Shown: piece by piece, positions 33,671-42,571 of the stretch
Layout of the letters: the number at the start of each line of letters is the position of its first letter
Position numbering within the stretch: position 1 is the stretch's first letter
Assembly (NCBI GenBank): GCA_965203195.1
Contig: OZ241860.1
Coordinates: forward strand, 2,418,001 to 2,482,000
Source of the DNA: Bin87 sp965203195
GTDB taxonomy: Bacteria; Chloroflexota; Dehalococcoidia; Lucifugimonadales; UBA3495
Length of the DNA: 64,000 nt
Direction of reading: 5' to 3'
Translations under genes and position numbers: made by a program
The notes under the pieces: model-generated
What the model saw: the letters and a program-made list of their open reading frames with translations, nothing else
Told to the model about the DNA's origin: nothing
The model's database searches: none

Positions 33671-34576
33671 TTACTTGTTCGGCTCTATGCCGTGGAACAG
33701 GTACTGGCCGGCATAGCCGGCGTAAGGGCCAAAATGGCTTTGCGCCCAACTGATTATCCGCTTGTGAGCGCCATCATGGAGATGTTTCGGCGGTATGGGG
33801 CAATCAGCGTAATTGCCGGCAACCAGAGCACGCAGTATCCATCGGTCAATCGGAAAGGCGTCGGTCTTGTTCAGGGACATCATAGCAACGCAACTGGCTA
33901 CCTTGAGGCCAACGCCGTCAACCGCAAGCAACGCACGCACTGCCTCCGCGCTAGATACGTTCGACTGCGTCAGACGACGTAAGTCCAGACTGCCGGATGC
34001 AACCTGCTTGGCCGCACGGATGACTCGCGGCGCTCGAAACCCCAGCATCAGTTGTCGTAATTCCCCTTCGCTGGCCAACGACAATACCCCGCTGTCGGGA
34101 AAAGTGTAGCGGGTTTCGCCGTTCAGGCTTACTGAATCGCCAAATGCCCGGGCCAGGGATTCTACAATCTTGCTGATTTGCTTGATGCTGGCAGTAGCCG
34201 AGCAGATGTAGGATACGAGGCATTCCCACGGATCCTGCCGCAACAGCCGCATCCCCCGGTGATTCTCAACCAATTTTTCCATCCGGGGGTCGCGGGCGCA
34301 CAGGTCGGCGTAGATGGCCTCAATGTCATCGTCCAGCCGGAAGTAGCGGGACAGCAGGTCGCTCAAATCCGCGTCCGTGGCGCCGTTGGGTCCGCCGGCG
34401 CGGTACTCCACGCCGTCATCCGTCTGGCGGATGTGGATCAGGTTGTCGCCTAGGACGCCCGAAAACCATTGGCTCCGGTCGGGATAGAAGGCGGCGTCCA
34501 GCGGATGCCAGCGGAACGCCTGGCCCATCATCAGGCTGGTTTGCAGGTCAAAGGGTTGGTTGATGGCGAGGCGCAT
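33671..34576 (-). CDS. OGG1-like 8-oxoguanine DNA glycosylase/lyase
   Basis: 301 aa from ATG 34576. It excises 8-oxoguanine and cuts the strand by beta-elimination. The N-terminal OGG_N half (FDLQTSLMMGQAFRWHPL, then WECLVSYICSATASIKQISKIV) precedes the HhH-GPD core: LLAVDGVGLKVASCVAMMSLNKTDAFPIDRWI. The Lys in GVGLKVA is the Schiff-base residue and the Asp in PIDRWI is the catalytic Asp. The eukaryote-like OGG1 type is found in scattered bacteria. It is driven by a clear promoter at 34672-34700. Confidence 0.92.
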   Translation of the reverse strand: MRLAINQPFDLQTSLMMGQAFRWHPLDAAFYPDRSQWFSGVLGDNLIHIRQTDDGVEYRAGGPNGATDADLSDLLSRYFRLDDDIEAIYADLCARDPRMEKLVENHRGMRLLRQDPWECLVSYICSATASIKQISKIVESLARAFGDSVSLNGETRYTFPDSGVLSLASEGELRQLMLGFRAPRVIRAAKQVASGSLDLRRLTQSNVSSAEAVRALLAVDGVGLKVASCVAMMSLNKTDAFPIDRWILRALVAGNYADCPIPPKHLHDGAHKRIISWAQSHFGPYAGYAGQYLFHGIEPNK

Positions 34577-34671
34577 AGTCAAACCTGGTCGCTCCGGGGG
34601 GTGGGGCAGCGCAACAATCCCGTCAAAGCGGGAAGGGGAAAAGGCAAAGTTCGCCGAGGCGAACTGACCAT

Positions 34672-34700
34672 ATGGTAACTTAATCGTCCCATTTTGTCAA
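34672..34700 (-). promoter_or_regulatory. Promoter of the ogg gene with a perfect dyad at the start site
   Basis: TTGACA (34695-34700) and TACCAT (34672-34677), 17 bp apart. AGTTCGCC-GA-GGCGAACT (34648-34665) begins at the predicted start site and is a perfect inverted repeat, a likely repressor site or 5' hairpin. Confidence 0.8.
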
Positions 34701-34743
34701 TTCCAATGCTGGCCGGCGGGGATGGTCGGCAACGGCGCCGGCG

Positions 34744-36078
34744 CTAGGCCGGCGCCGCCTGGGTTTGGTAGCGCACCGAGTAGCGGCGTTCCCGGATGGT
34801 GAAGGCGCTGACCGCCGCCGGGAACAGCAGCGCCGCCGCAATGGCGAAGGTCAGGATGTAGTTGCCGGAAATTTCCCGCAGGTAGCCCGCCAGCAGGACG
34901 CTGCTGAAGCCGCCCAGCTGATGGAAGAAGAACGCCACGCCGGAGATGGTGGCCAAGGACTTCAGGCCGTACACTTCGGCGGTGAGGGATGTGGTCAGCG
35001 GGGCGGTGGCAATCCAGGAGAGGCCGGCTACCATAGCGAAAACCAGCAGCCCGGCCAGCACCGGAATCTGGGGCAGCAGCAGGGAGGCCACCAGCAGCGC
35101 ATAGGCGCAGCCCCGGCAGAAATAGACCAGTGCCAGCCAGTTCTTGCGCCCGCCGATGCGGTCGGAAATCCAGCCGGCTCCGGTGGCGCCAATGGCGTTG
35201 AGTCCGGACATCAGCCCGAAAATCAGCGCCGCCGCCTGGGGGCCAATGCCCTGCTCTACCGCCATCGGCACAAAATGCACCGACAGCATAAAGGTGGTGG
35301 AGCCGCAGATGAAGTAGGAAAAGCTCATCTGCCAGATGGGGAAAGAGCGGAAAGCCTGCCGCCAGTTGCTGGCGAACAGGGGCTGGGCCGGGGGGGGGGC
35401 GGCGCCGGCGGAACCGGGTCCACCGCCGCCGGGTGGCGTTGGCGGGAGCGGGTCGCCGTCGGGCGTCAATCCCTTGCGGGCCGGGTCGTCATGCAGGAAC
35501 AGCCACGCCAGGGGGATGCCCAGGGCCAGGATCAGGGCGCCGAGGACGATCCAGGAAAGGCGCCAGTCGATGAGGCTGATGAGGAAGGCGGCGAAAGGCA
35601 CCAGTATCAGCCCGCCCAGGGACATTCCCGACGCGTTCAGCCCGATGACCAGCCCCCGGCGGCGCCGGAACCACTTGCTCAACATAGCGCCGGTGTTGGT
35701 GAGGGAAGTGCCGCTTTGCCCCACGGCGGCCACCACGCCGAACATAGCGATGAGATACCACACGCTGCCGGTGAAAACCATCAGCAGAGTAGAAACGCCC
35801 ACGACGGCGATGCCGGCGATGACCACAATCCGCACGCCCACGCGGTCGAACAGGTAGCCCATAAAGGGCTGGGTAACGCCGTTGAGCAGGGCGCCCAGGG
35901 CGGCGGCCCAGGACACTATGGTGCGTTCCCACTGGAATTCGGCTTCCATCGGCACCACGAAGGCGCCGAAAGCGTTGCGGGTGCCCATCGTCAGGAAGGC
36001 GATGAACATACAGGTGGCGACAACGAACCACCCATAAAAAATGCCGGCGCGGGCCGGGTCGGGACTGCTGTCGGCCAT
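34744..36078 (-). CDS. MFS transporter (oxalate/formate antiporter-like)
   Basis: 444 aa; GGGGAGG precedes ATG 36078. Twelve transmembrane segments by eye, with the standard break into 6+6 and a Pro/Gly-rich central loop (TPPGGGGPGSAGAAPPP). The MFS motif A appears as GYLFDRVGVRIVV after helix 2, and GWISDRIGGRKNW follows helix 8. The N-terminus FYGWFVVATCMFIAFLTMGTRNAFG is typical of the monocarboxylate/oxalate-formate branch. The substrate is unknown. A palindrome in its promoter suggests repression by a dedicated regulator. Confidence 0.88.
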   Translation of the reverse strand: MADSSPDPARAGIFYGWFVVATCMFIAFLTMGTRNAFGAFVVPMEAEFQWERTIVSWAAALGALLNGVTQPFMGYLFDRVGVRIVVIAGIAVVGVSTLLMVFTGSVWYLIAMFGVVAAVGQSGTSLTNTGAMLSKWFRRRRGLVIGLNASGMSLGGLILVPFAAFLISLIDWRLSWIVLGALILALGIPLAWLFLHDDPARKGLTPDGDPLPPTPPGGGGPGSAGAAPPPAQPLFASNWRQAFRSFPIWQMSFSYFICGSTTFMLSVHFVPMAVEQGIGPQAAALIFGLMSGLNAIGATGAGWISDRIGGRKNWLALVYFCRGCAYALLVASLLLPQIPVLAGLLVFAMVAGLSWIATAPLTTSLTAEVYGLKSLATISGVAFFFHQLGGFSSVLLAGYLREISGNYILTFAIAAALLFPAAVSAFTIRERRYSVRYQTQAAPA

Positions 36079-36168
36079 ATTGATGCCTCCCCTGGCGCCG
36101 GGCGTCGGGGGAGGAGGGGGTTGCCGGCCGGCGCGCCCCCGTCACCCGGCAACCGGCTGATGGGGGCG

Positions 36169-36198
36169 ATTGTATGCCCGGCGGCGGGCATATGGCAA
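36169..36198 (-). promoter_or_regulatory. MFS promoter with palindromic operator in the spacer
   Basis: TTGCCA (36193-36198) and TACAAT (36169-36174), 18 bp apart. TATGCCCG-GCGG-CGGGCATA (36173-36192) is a perfect 8+8 dyad filling the spacer, in the classic position of a repressor operator. Confidence 0.75.
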
Positions 36199-37201
36199 GG
36201 GGCGCGCCGGCAGCGGTCGCAGCGGCGCGGCGGCTTGCTCCCCGGGCGGAGGGGACGGGATGCGTTCCGTTCCCCAAGAAAGGGTGGTCACCCGAGGGGA
36301 CGGGGCGGGTTACGATGGCGGTTCCGGGGGGCGGGGACATCGCGGCAAGCGGCGGCGGGCCGGTGGCGACAGGGCGGTTGGCATTGGAAGACGGCTCCTT
36401 TTCGGTAGGTGGGCGGTTGGCGATTGAAAGTTGACGGGCGATTGACGGTTGGCAGTTGACGGGTAGTTGACGGTTGATGAGGGACACCGGGGGATTGTCC
36501 GGGCGGCCGGATTCCAGGTTGTCGGCGCTACGGCCTGAGAGCGTAACGCGTGGGATTTCGTCCTAGTTTTCCATGTCCCGGACGGACTGGCGGCAAGCAA
36601 GAACAGGTTCAGGGCCTGCTCCGTCAAGCCGGTTGGGTCATCCGGCACGGCACGGTGGTGACACCCGCTGGCTGGCACAGAACTACACGGGCCGTACAAG
36701 TCATACAGCGACGAAGCAGGACCAGCTGCATAGTGAATTCCGACAAGGGTTAGGCCGTTTCCTGGCGGGCCGGCCAGCCCGAATTTCCCCCGGTGTGGGT
36801 GTGATGCGGTTGGTAGGCCGGTGGACGCCGCTGGCCGGCGGCGTCCACGCAGCCATTTGATAGCGTGACGCGGTTGGTTGAGCCGTCGGTCGGTGGACAG
36901 GATGACCGGTTGGGTTCACACAAAAGCGAGCCGGTTGCCGCCGTGGCGCCCGTCGCGCGCCGGGCGGTGCGGCGGTGGCCGTCCGGTGTAGCGCGCTAGA
37001 AAGCTTTGCCGGCGGCCGGGTTGCTTTACCCACTTATCAGCATAGCGTACTGATGTACGGGGCGCAAGGGGTAAATGGCGCTAATTCGGGGCGAATTTTG
37101 GATTCCGGCGGGCGGATTGGGCGGCGGCCGGCGGTGGGATCCGGCCGGCGGCTGGGTTAAACCCCCGCCGGCCGGGCAACGGGCGCCGGCGCGGCAAGGC
37201 G
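36199..37201. other. 1-kb gap without a recognisable gene
   Basis: No frame here resembles a protein. It contains a degenerate tandem array of GGTTGRC/AGTTGACGG units at 36411-36481, a perfect 10-bp stem (GTGGACGCCG/CGGCGTCCAC) at 36821-36848, and a stretch of lower GC at 36540-36750 that differs from its surroundings. I looked for RNase P, tmRNA, SRP RNA and tRNA signatures and found none. Confidence 0.6.
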
Positions 37202-38779
37202 TTACATCGCCACCACCCGCGCGTTGTCAATCTGCGGCAGGGCCTTGACTTCGGCCAGGGCGGCGGCGTTGATGGGATCGTCCAGGCCGATGATCATCAT
37301 TGCCGGGCCCCGGGGAGCGCTGCGGCCCACTTCCATAAAGCTGATGTTGATGTTGTGGCGGCCGGCGATGGCGCCCACGGCGCCGATGGTGCCGGGCTGG
37401 TCCTGGCTGTCCACAAAGAGGAGGTAGGGGGTAGCGGGCGCTACGTCCAGCCAGTAGTCGTTGACCCGCACCAGGTGCGGTTCCCCGCGCATAGCGGCGC
37501 CGGCAATGGTCATATCGTCGCCGGCCGTGCGGAGCGTGGCGGTAATCAGGCTGGCGTATTCGTGGCCGTCGGAGGAGTTTTCCTCATTGATTTGCAGGCC
37601 GCGCTGCCGGGCGAGGACGGGGGCGTTGATCATATTGACGGCTTCGCCGCTGACCGGGCCCAGCAGCCCCACCAGCAGGGCGGCCTTGAGGATGTCCGTG
37701 TTGTAGGCGGCGATTTCGCCCTGGCAGCGCAGAGTGAGTCCTACGAACTGGCGCCGGGCCAGGCCGGTGAGCAGGCGGCCCACCATTGACGCCACCGGCA
37801 CATAGGGGGCCAGGATGGCGTGGACTTCCGGCGGCACTACGGAGGCGTTGACGGTGTTGCGGGCGGGCTGCCCGTCCAGGACGGCGAGCACCTGTTCGGC
37901 GGCTTCGATGGCGACTTCCCGCTGGGCTTCCCGCGTGGAGGCGCCCAGGTGGGGCGTGGGCAGCAGGCGGGGGTGGTGGAGGACGGGCAGGTCGCCGGGG
38001 GGTTCGTTGACGAATACATCCAGGGCGGCGCCGGCCAGCTGCTCCCGTTCCAGCGCTTCCAGCAGGGCCTCATCGTCAACCAGCTCGCCCCGGGCCACAT
38101 TGATGAGGCGGGCGCCGGGCTTCATCAGCGCCAGGCGGGGGCCGGAAATCAGGTTCATCGTGCCGGGCGTCAGCGGGGTGTGCAGAGTCACGAAATCCGC
38201 CTGGGGCAGCAGTTCCTCCAGGGACATCACGGCCACGCCCAGGCGGGCGGCGAAGTCGGGGGCCACGAAGGGGTCGTAGGCGATGAGGCGCATACCGAAG
38301 GCGGCGGCGCGGCGCGCCACTTCGGAGCCGACGCGGCCCAGGCCCACGATGCCGAGGGTTTTGTTGCGCACCTCAATGCCCATAAAGGCGGAGCGCTGCC
38401 ACTGGCCGGCTTTCATGCTGGCGCAAGCCTGGGGGACATTGCGCGCCAGCGCCAGCATCAGCGCCATGGTATGCTCGGCGGCGGCCACCGTATTGCCCAC
38501 GGGGGCGTTGACCACGGCCACGCCGGCGCGGGTGGCGGCGTCCAGGTCAATGTTGTCCACGCCGATGCCGGCGCGGGCCACTACCTTGAGGTTGCGCCCG
38601 GCGGCGATGACGGCCTCGGTGACGCGGGTTTCGCTGCGGACGACCAGGGCGTCGTAATCGCCGATGGCGGCGACCAGTTCGTCGGGGGATAGGCCGCGCT
38701 TGATGTCAACGGGAACCCGTTCCCGGAGCAGGTCAATGCCTTCGGCGGCCACATTGTCGGTAATCAGTACTTTGGGCAT
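37202..38779 (-). CDS. serA: D-3-phosphoglycerate dehydrogenase (SerA), long form
   Basis: 525 aa. First step of serine synthesis. Substrate-binding N-terminus (KVLITDNVAAEGIDLL), NAD-binding domain (LGIVGLGRVGSEVARRAAAFG), and the catalytic Arg/Glu/His motif regions (VVRSETRVT, VARGELVDDEALLEAL, PHLGAS). After residue about 315 come the allosteric substrate-binding domain and a C-terminal ACT domain (YLLFVDSQDQPGTIGAVGAIAGRHNINISFMEVGR), so feedback control by serine is likely. The length matches the mycobacterial/Bacillus type. The promoter is at 38867-38895. Confidence 0.95.
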   Translation of the reverse strand: MPKVLITDNVAAEGIDLLRERVPVDIKRGLSPDELVAAIGDYDALVVRSETRVTEAVIAAGRNLKVVARAGIGVDNIDLDAATRAGVAVVNAPVGNTVAAAEHTMALMLALARNVPQACASMKAGQWQRSAFMGIEVRNKTLGIVGLGRVGSEVARRAAAFGMRLIAYDPFVAPDFAARLGVAVMSLEELLPQADFVTLHTPLTPGTMNLISGPRLALMKPGARLINVARGELVDDEALLEALEREQLAGAALDVFVNEPPGDLPVLHHPRLLPTPHLGASTREAQREVAIEAAEQVLAVLDGQPARNTVNASVVPPEVHAILAPYVPVASMVGRLLTGLARRQFVGLTLRCQGEIAAYNTDILKAALLVGLLGPVSGEAVNMINAPVLARQRGLQINEENSSDGHEYASLITATLRTAGDDMTIAGAAMRGEPHLVRVNDYWLDVAPATPYLLFVDSQDQPGTIGAVGAIAGRHNINISFMEVGRSAPRGPAMMIIGLDDPINAAALAEVKALPQIDNARVVAM

Positions 38780-38866
38780 AGGGCTGGGGCGTCTCCGTGA
38801 GCAGAACAGGGGGAGCCGGGCGAGGGACAGGATGGGATGGAATGGAATTGGGATGGGATGGCGGCA

Positions 38867-38895
38867 ATGGTAGCAGAAAGACGGGCGGTTGTCAT
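38867..38895 (-). promoter_or_regulatory. Promoter of serA
   Basis: ATGACA (38890-38895) and TACCAT (38867-38872), 17 bp apart. The 88-nt leader includes a degenerate GGATG/GGAATG run (38829-38860). ISa copy 3 starts 7 bp upstream of the -35. Confidence 0.65.
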
Positions 38896-38901
38896 TTGAG
38901 G

Positions 38902-39983
38902 GGTAGCGTTTCTTTTAGGTGGTTTGGTTATAAAATGGGGGTACAATGACCGCCCCTACCTCCCACCGGGGATGCGCCGCTATGGGACTGCTACACCACC
39001 TGGAAACCCAACTGGAACGCCAAATCCCCGCTCAACTGCAAGCCGCCCTGCAACAAGCCCTGGACGACTACCAGCCCATCTGCGACCGTTGCCCGCCTGG
39101 CCATGCACCGCCACCACCGTTATGCGCGCGCCATTGCCACCAGTTACGGCGAAGCCCGCCTCCAAATCCCCGTGTTCCGCCGCGGGAAATGCTGTCGCAT
39201 GGCCGGCGGCATAACGCTGCTAGGCCAGGAAATGCGCCACCAGCGGTTTTCCAAAAAAAACCGTGACACCGCCATCAGTTTGGCCGCGCAGGGATTGAGT
39301 TACGCCCGCGTCGGAAATTGGGTGGGCTGCGTCAAGAGTACGGTCTGCAAATGGCTGCGGAAGGTGCCTTTGATGGTGCCGGAGTTGCCGCCGGACGGAA
39401 CGCTGAAACTGGACGGGCTGCGGACGCGAACCCGCCGGGGGCGTACTGAATTCAAGGTAATCCGCGATGCCGCTGCGGGGACGGCGTTGGGGGCTTTTGG
39501 TTCCTGGGCCGAAGTGATTGACTGGGCCTGGCAGTTGGGCGCGCATCATCCGAAGCATTTGGTCAGCGATGATGGGCCCATAGCGGCGGGGATTGAGCTG
39601 GTCTATGGCGGGGAGGCGCCACACCAGTTGTGCGCGTTTCACTTGCTGCGGGAGTATCGGCGGAACATTGGGGTGGCGGAATTTGCGGCGGCGCGGCTGC
39701 TGCTGAATGCGGATAGTCTGGCGGAAGGTCGGGCATGGGCGCGGCGGATTATGCTCTTGACGGCTGGGGCGGCGTCATACTGGTGCGAGAAAGCACTGTC
39801 CAAAGGACTGCGTCACTTTGCGACGGGACAGGTGGCGCATCGGACGACGTCGCGCTTGGAGCGGCACAATCGGGAGTTGCGGCGGCGGGAAAAGCTGGGG
39901 ACGGTGTGGACGGAGCACAACCTGCTGGCATTGCTGTAAGAGCAGAGCCTGATCAACCAAACCACCTAAAACGAAACGCTGCC
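38902..39983 (+). mobile_element. ISa copy 3, decayed
   Basis: Left end GGTAGCGTTTC (one base lost within the repeat), right end CGAAACGCTGCC with one change. No target duplication. The right end lies directly against a fragment of a binding-protein gene that is duplicated 1 kb further on, so this copy marks the edge of a rearrangement. Confidence 0.9.
38982..39970 (+). pseudogene. ISa transposase pseudogene with an A8 run
   Basis: Start ATG 38982 (MGLLHHLETQLERQ). One extra C near 39091 shifts the frame after residue about 36. From 39103 to 39939 the frame is open straight through an A8 run (39253-39260), so zinc-ribbon and DDE parts are joined here without slippage (RFSKKNRDTAISLAAQGLSYAR). 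A CAA-to-TAA change at 39937-39939 stops it about 10 codons early. Of the three large copies this is the only one whose A-run length gives the fused frame, yet it is dead for other reasons. Confidence 0.85.
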
Positions 39984-40366
39984 GGCCCGTTCCGCAAACT
40001 GCGGGCGCACGATGCTTTCGTAAGGATGATAGCCCCGCGCCAGGCCGCCGGCGATGAGGGAGTCGCGCATCCGGTCGTAGCCCTGCCGGCCGATGCGCGG
40101 GCCAGCAGCCCAGACGCCAGCCGTCTGGTAGCGCCGGACGCTTTCCTCCAGCACGTCGTGGGGATACTCGGGGAATACGCCAGCGATACATTCGGCAACG
40201 GCGGCGGCAGCACTCTCCGCAACCCACCACCGGGCTTGGCCGTAGCCGTTGACGAACCGCTGCGCCGTGTCCGGGTTCCGCTCCGGATACGATGGCGTGG
40301 CGGCAAAGCTGCTGTAGCAGACATAGCCGCTTTCATCGGCCAGCGTGGCCGCCAGGTGGGCTGATG
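39984..40366 (-). pseudogene. Duplicated 3' fragment of the NMT1-like binding-protein gene
   Basis: About 380 bp are roughly 90% identical to 40990-41369 inside the intact gene at 40975-41913. The frame still reads FVNGYG, VAESAAAAVAECIAGVFPEYPHDVLEESVRRYQTAGVWAAG with no stop. The 5' two thirds are missing, and the last codons were replaced by the right end of ISa copy 3. A transcript from the parent gene would run into it through two small membrane genes. Confidence 0.85.
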
Positions 40367-40391
40367 CGTTCCTGAATCCCCGCGTACGCTT

Positions 40392-40706
40392 TCACGGCGC
40401 GGCGTCCTGGCCGGCCTGTTCAACTTGGGTGAGCGCAGCGTCATCGCGTTGGTACAAATTTCTGAATACCCAAGCCAATATGAAGCTGATGGCAGTTGCG
40501 GGAGCCAAGACAGCGGCGCCAATCGCAAGGGCGTATGCCGATGATAGCGTATCTGTTTTCGGATTAGCACTGATTTCCCATAGCGTGTTCGCTATGAACA
40601 GCAGCAGGCCAGCGAGCAGGACGGTTCCTGCTCCGGCCCAAAACCGGGAGTGGCCGAGGTTCCTTTCGTAGGAACGCTTCAGCCGCGCGCTACCAGGGCT
40701 CGCCAC
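40392..40706 (-). CDS. Small membrane protein, two helices
   Basis: 104 aa from a GTG at 40706 with GGAAG upstream; this start lets it overlap the previous gene by 17 bases, as in a coupled pair. Two predicted transmembrane segments (FWAGAGTVLLAGLLLFIANTLW; YALAIGAAVLAPATAISFILAWVF) and a short charged tail (YQRDDAALTQVEQ). No family is recognised. Confidence 0.55.
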   Translation of the reverse strand: MASPGSARLKRSYERNLGHSRFWAGAGTVLLAGLLLFIANTLWEISANPKTDTLSSAYALAIGAAVLAPATAISFILAWVFRNLYQRDDAALTQVEQAGQDAAP

Positions 40707-40899
40707 GACTGCCCAACTTCCAAACGCCGTAAATGATGCCAACCGTGAGCAGCCCCGGCCCGATGACGAATCCGAAAAGGACTACCCCGAGCCACTCCGA
40801 GTCCGCCAGGGCCACGAGCGCAGGAGGCATCCACCGCATCACGATGACCGACATCAAAAGTATCGCGGTGGCAATCAGAACATATTGCCAGGGTTTCAT
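40690..40899 (-). CDS. Small membrane protein, two helices
   Basis: 69 aa (MKPWQYVLIATAILLMSVIV); GAGAGGTG precedes ATG 40899. Two hydrophobic segments (YVLIATAILLMSVIVM; WLGVVLFGFVIGPGLLTVGIIYGVW). It is coupled to the next small membrane gene. The pair sits between the two copies of the binding-protein 3' end. Confidence 0.6.
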   Translation of the reverse strand: MKPWQYVLIATAILLMSVIVMRWMPPALVALADSEWLGVVLFGFVIGPGLLTVGIIYGVWKLGSRGEPW

Positions 40900-40974
40900 G
40901 CGGCACCTCTCAAACTTGCGCTGCTCTGCCGGGGTTGCAAGTTGCTATCGCGTAGCATACCGCACATCGCCCGG

Positions 40975-41913
40975 CTACGCCAATTCCGCCGCCGCCCGTT
41001 CCGAAAACTGCGGGCGCACGATGCTTTCGTAAGGATGATAGCCCCGCGCCAGGCCGCCGGCGATGAGGGCGTCGCGCATCCGGTCGTAGCCCTGCCGGCC
41101 GATTTGCGGGCCGGCAGCCCAGACGCCGGCGGCCTGGTAACGCCGGACGCTTTCCGCCAGCACGTCGTGGGAGTAATCGGGGAATACGCCGGCGATGCAT
41201 TCGGCAACGGCGGCGGCAGCGCTTTCCGCAACCCACCGCTGGGCTTTGCCGTAGCCGTTGACGAACCGCTGCGTCGTATCCGGGTTCCGCTCCAGATACG
41301 ATGGCGTGGCCGCAAAGCTGCTGTAGCAGACATAGCCGCTTTCATCGGCCAGCGTGGCCGCCAGGTGGCCGATGCCCTCCCGAATCAGCGACACCGCAAA
41401 GGGATTGGGGACTTGCAGATAGTCGGCGTCGCCGTTGTGGAAACGGGCCAGCATTTCCTCAGCGGACAGGCCGCCCAGCAAATGCACCGAGGCCGGGTCA
41501 ACGCCATGCCAGCGCATCGCCGCCTGCAAGGTGGTGTAGGGAACGGGCGTGAAACCGACGGGTATCAGCGTGGCGCCGGCCAAATCCGCCCAGCGCCAGC
41601 CGGCGGCAAGGGGGCGGCGGGACAGCAGAAAGAACCCGTCCCGCCGGTTGATTTCGGCGATGTGCTGCGGCGGGTCGGCGCTGCCGGCGTCCAGGTCCAT
41701 CAAGCTGCGGCTGATGCCGCTTTGCGTGATGTCAATGGCGCCGGCCTTGAGCAGGTCGGTGCTGGACTGGCCGGCGGGGATGTGGGCAAAGTCAATGTCC
41801 AGCCCCTCGGCGGCCAGAAAGCCGCCCTCAACGGCGGCATAGATGGTGGTGTAGAACATATTGCGGAAGGCCACCCGCAGTCGGATGCGCCCGCTTTCGG
41901 ACGATTCACTCAT
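40975..41913 (-). CDS. ABC substrate-binding protein, NMT1/THI5/SsuA-like
   Basis: 312 aa; GAGG precedes ATG 41913. The fold matches the NMT1/THI5 and nitrate/sulfonate/taurine binding proteins: RVAFRNMFYTTIYAAVEGGFLAAEGLDIDF (the usual opening), DLLKAGAIDITQSGISRSL, and VPYTTLQAAMRWHGVDPASVHLL. No signal peptide or lipobox is visible, unlike transport-associated members, so it may be cytoplasmic, as are some THI5-like enzymes. No permease or ATPase partner is adjacent. Its 3' part is duplicated at 39984-40366. Confidence 0.8.
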   Translation of the reverse strand: MSESSESGRIRLRVAFRNMFYTTIYAAVEGGFLAAEGLDIDFAHIPAGQSSTDLLKAGAIDITQSGISRSLMDLDAGSADPPQHIAEINRRDGFFLLSRRPLAAGWRWADLAGATLIPVGFTPVPYTTLQAAMRWHGVDPASVHLLGGLSAEEMLARFHNGDADYLQVPNPFAVSLIREGIGHLAATLADESGYVCYSSFAATPSYLERNPDTTQRFVNGYGKAQRWVAESAAAAVAECIAGVFPDYSHDVLAESVRRYQAAGVWAAGPQIGRQGYDRMRDALIAGGLARGYHPYESIVRPQFSERAAAELA

Positions 41914-41967
41914 CAGCGTTACCTCGTTCAGGATTGATTTCCGACGCGCGTCCGGCTTTCCCTGTGA

Positions 41968-42522
41968 CTAGCGTCGCGGCGGCGCCGGTGTCCCCAGAGT
42001 CGTCAAGTCAATAGTCGGCAGTGCCAGGGGCGGCGGCGTTGCCAGTCGCGGGCGGCCCGGCCGGGTCGGCGCCAGCAACTGGCCCAGGTCAATGGTCGGC
42101 CTTGCCGGGGGGCGTATCCCGATCGTCGGAACCGCAATGGTCGGCATTGCCGGGCGGATGGTGGGCCACGGCGTTGGGGTTGCCGAGGCCGCGCCGGGGC
42201 TTGGGGTGCAGGTTCCGCCGCCGCCCCGGACGCCCCGATGCTTGGCGCCGGGCCGGGGTGAAAAGCGTTGGTTGGTCCAGGGCGACGGCGGCAGCGGCCC
42301 GGCGGCGCCGGCGTGCGCGTAAGCGTAGGCATTCGTGTTGGCGCCGGCGGCGGCCGGCGCATCCCCGCCGGCAGGGTGGCCCGCGCCGCCGAAGCCAACG
42401 CCGACGCCGACGCCGGCGCCGAGCAGCGCCAGCGCCAGCAGCAGAACCGCCCTGGCCTTCCATCGGCGCAACCGCCCGTGCAACGGCCGGCGCAACCGCG
42501 TCATCTCCATTCCATATTTCAT
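41968..42522 (-). CDS. Membrane-anchored Pro/Thr-rich hypothetical protein
   Basis: 184 aa from ATG 42522 (MKYGMEMTRLRRPLHG). A basic N-terminus, one transmembrane segment (AVLLLALALLGAGVGVGVGFGG), then a low-complexity exported tail with repeated short units (PTIAVPTIGIRPPARPTIDLGQLL, LALPTIDLTTLG). The PTI(D/G)L element recurs four times. No family is recognised. It begins 49 bp after the exporter gene on the same strand. Confidence 0.5.
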   Translation of the reverse strand: MKYGMEMTRLRRPLHGRLRRWKARAVLLLALALLGAGVGVGVGFGGAGHPAGGDAPAAAGANTNAYAYAHAGAAGPLPPSPWTNQRFSPRPGAKHRGVRGGGGTCTPSPGAASATPTPWPTIRPAMPTIAVPTIGIRPPARPTIDLGQLLAPTRPGRPRLATPPPLALPTIDLTTLGTPAPPRR

Positions 42523-42571
42523 ATTGCCATTTCCGTTCCGGCCTGGCGCCGGTTTCACTTCCGCCGGCATT

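Noticed and set aside
36480..37050. RNase P RNA, tmRNA or tRNA in the long gap
   Set aside because: None of the conserved blocks (such as GAGGAAAGTCC with ACAGAA, tmRNA ends, or a T-loop GGTTCRA with acceptor pairing) is present.
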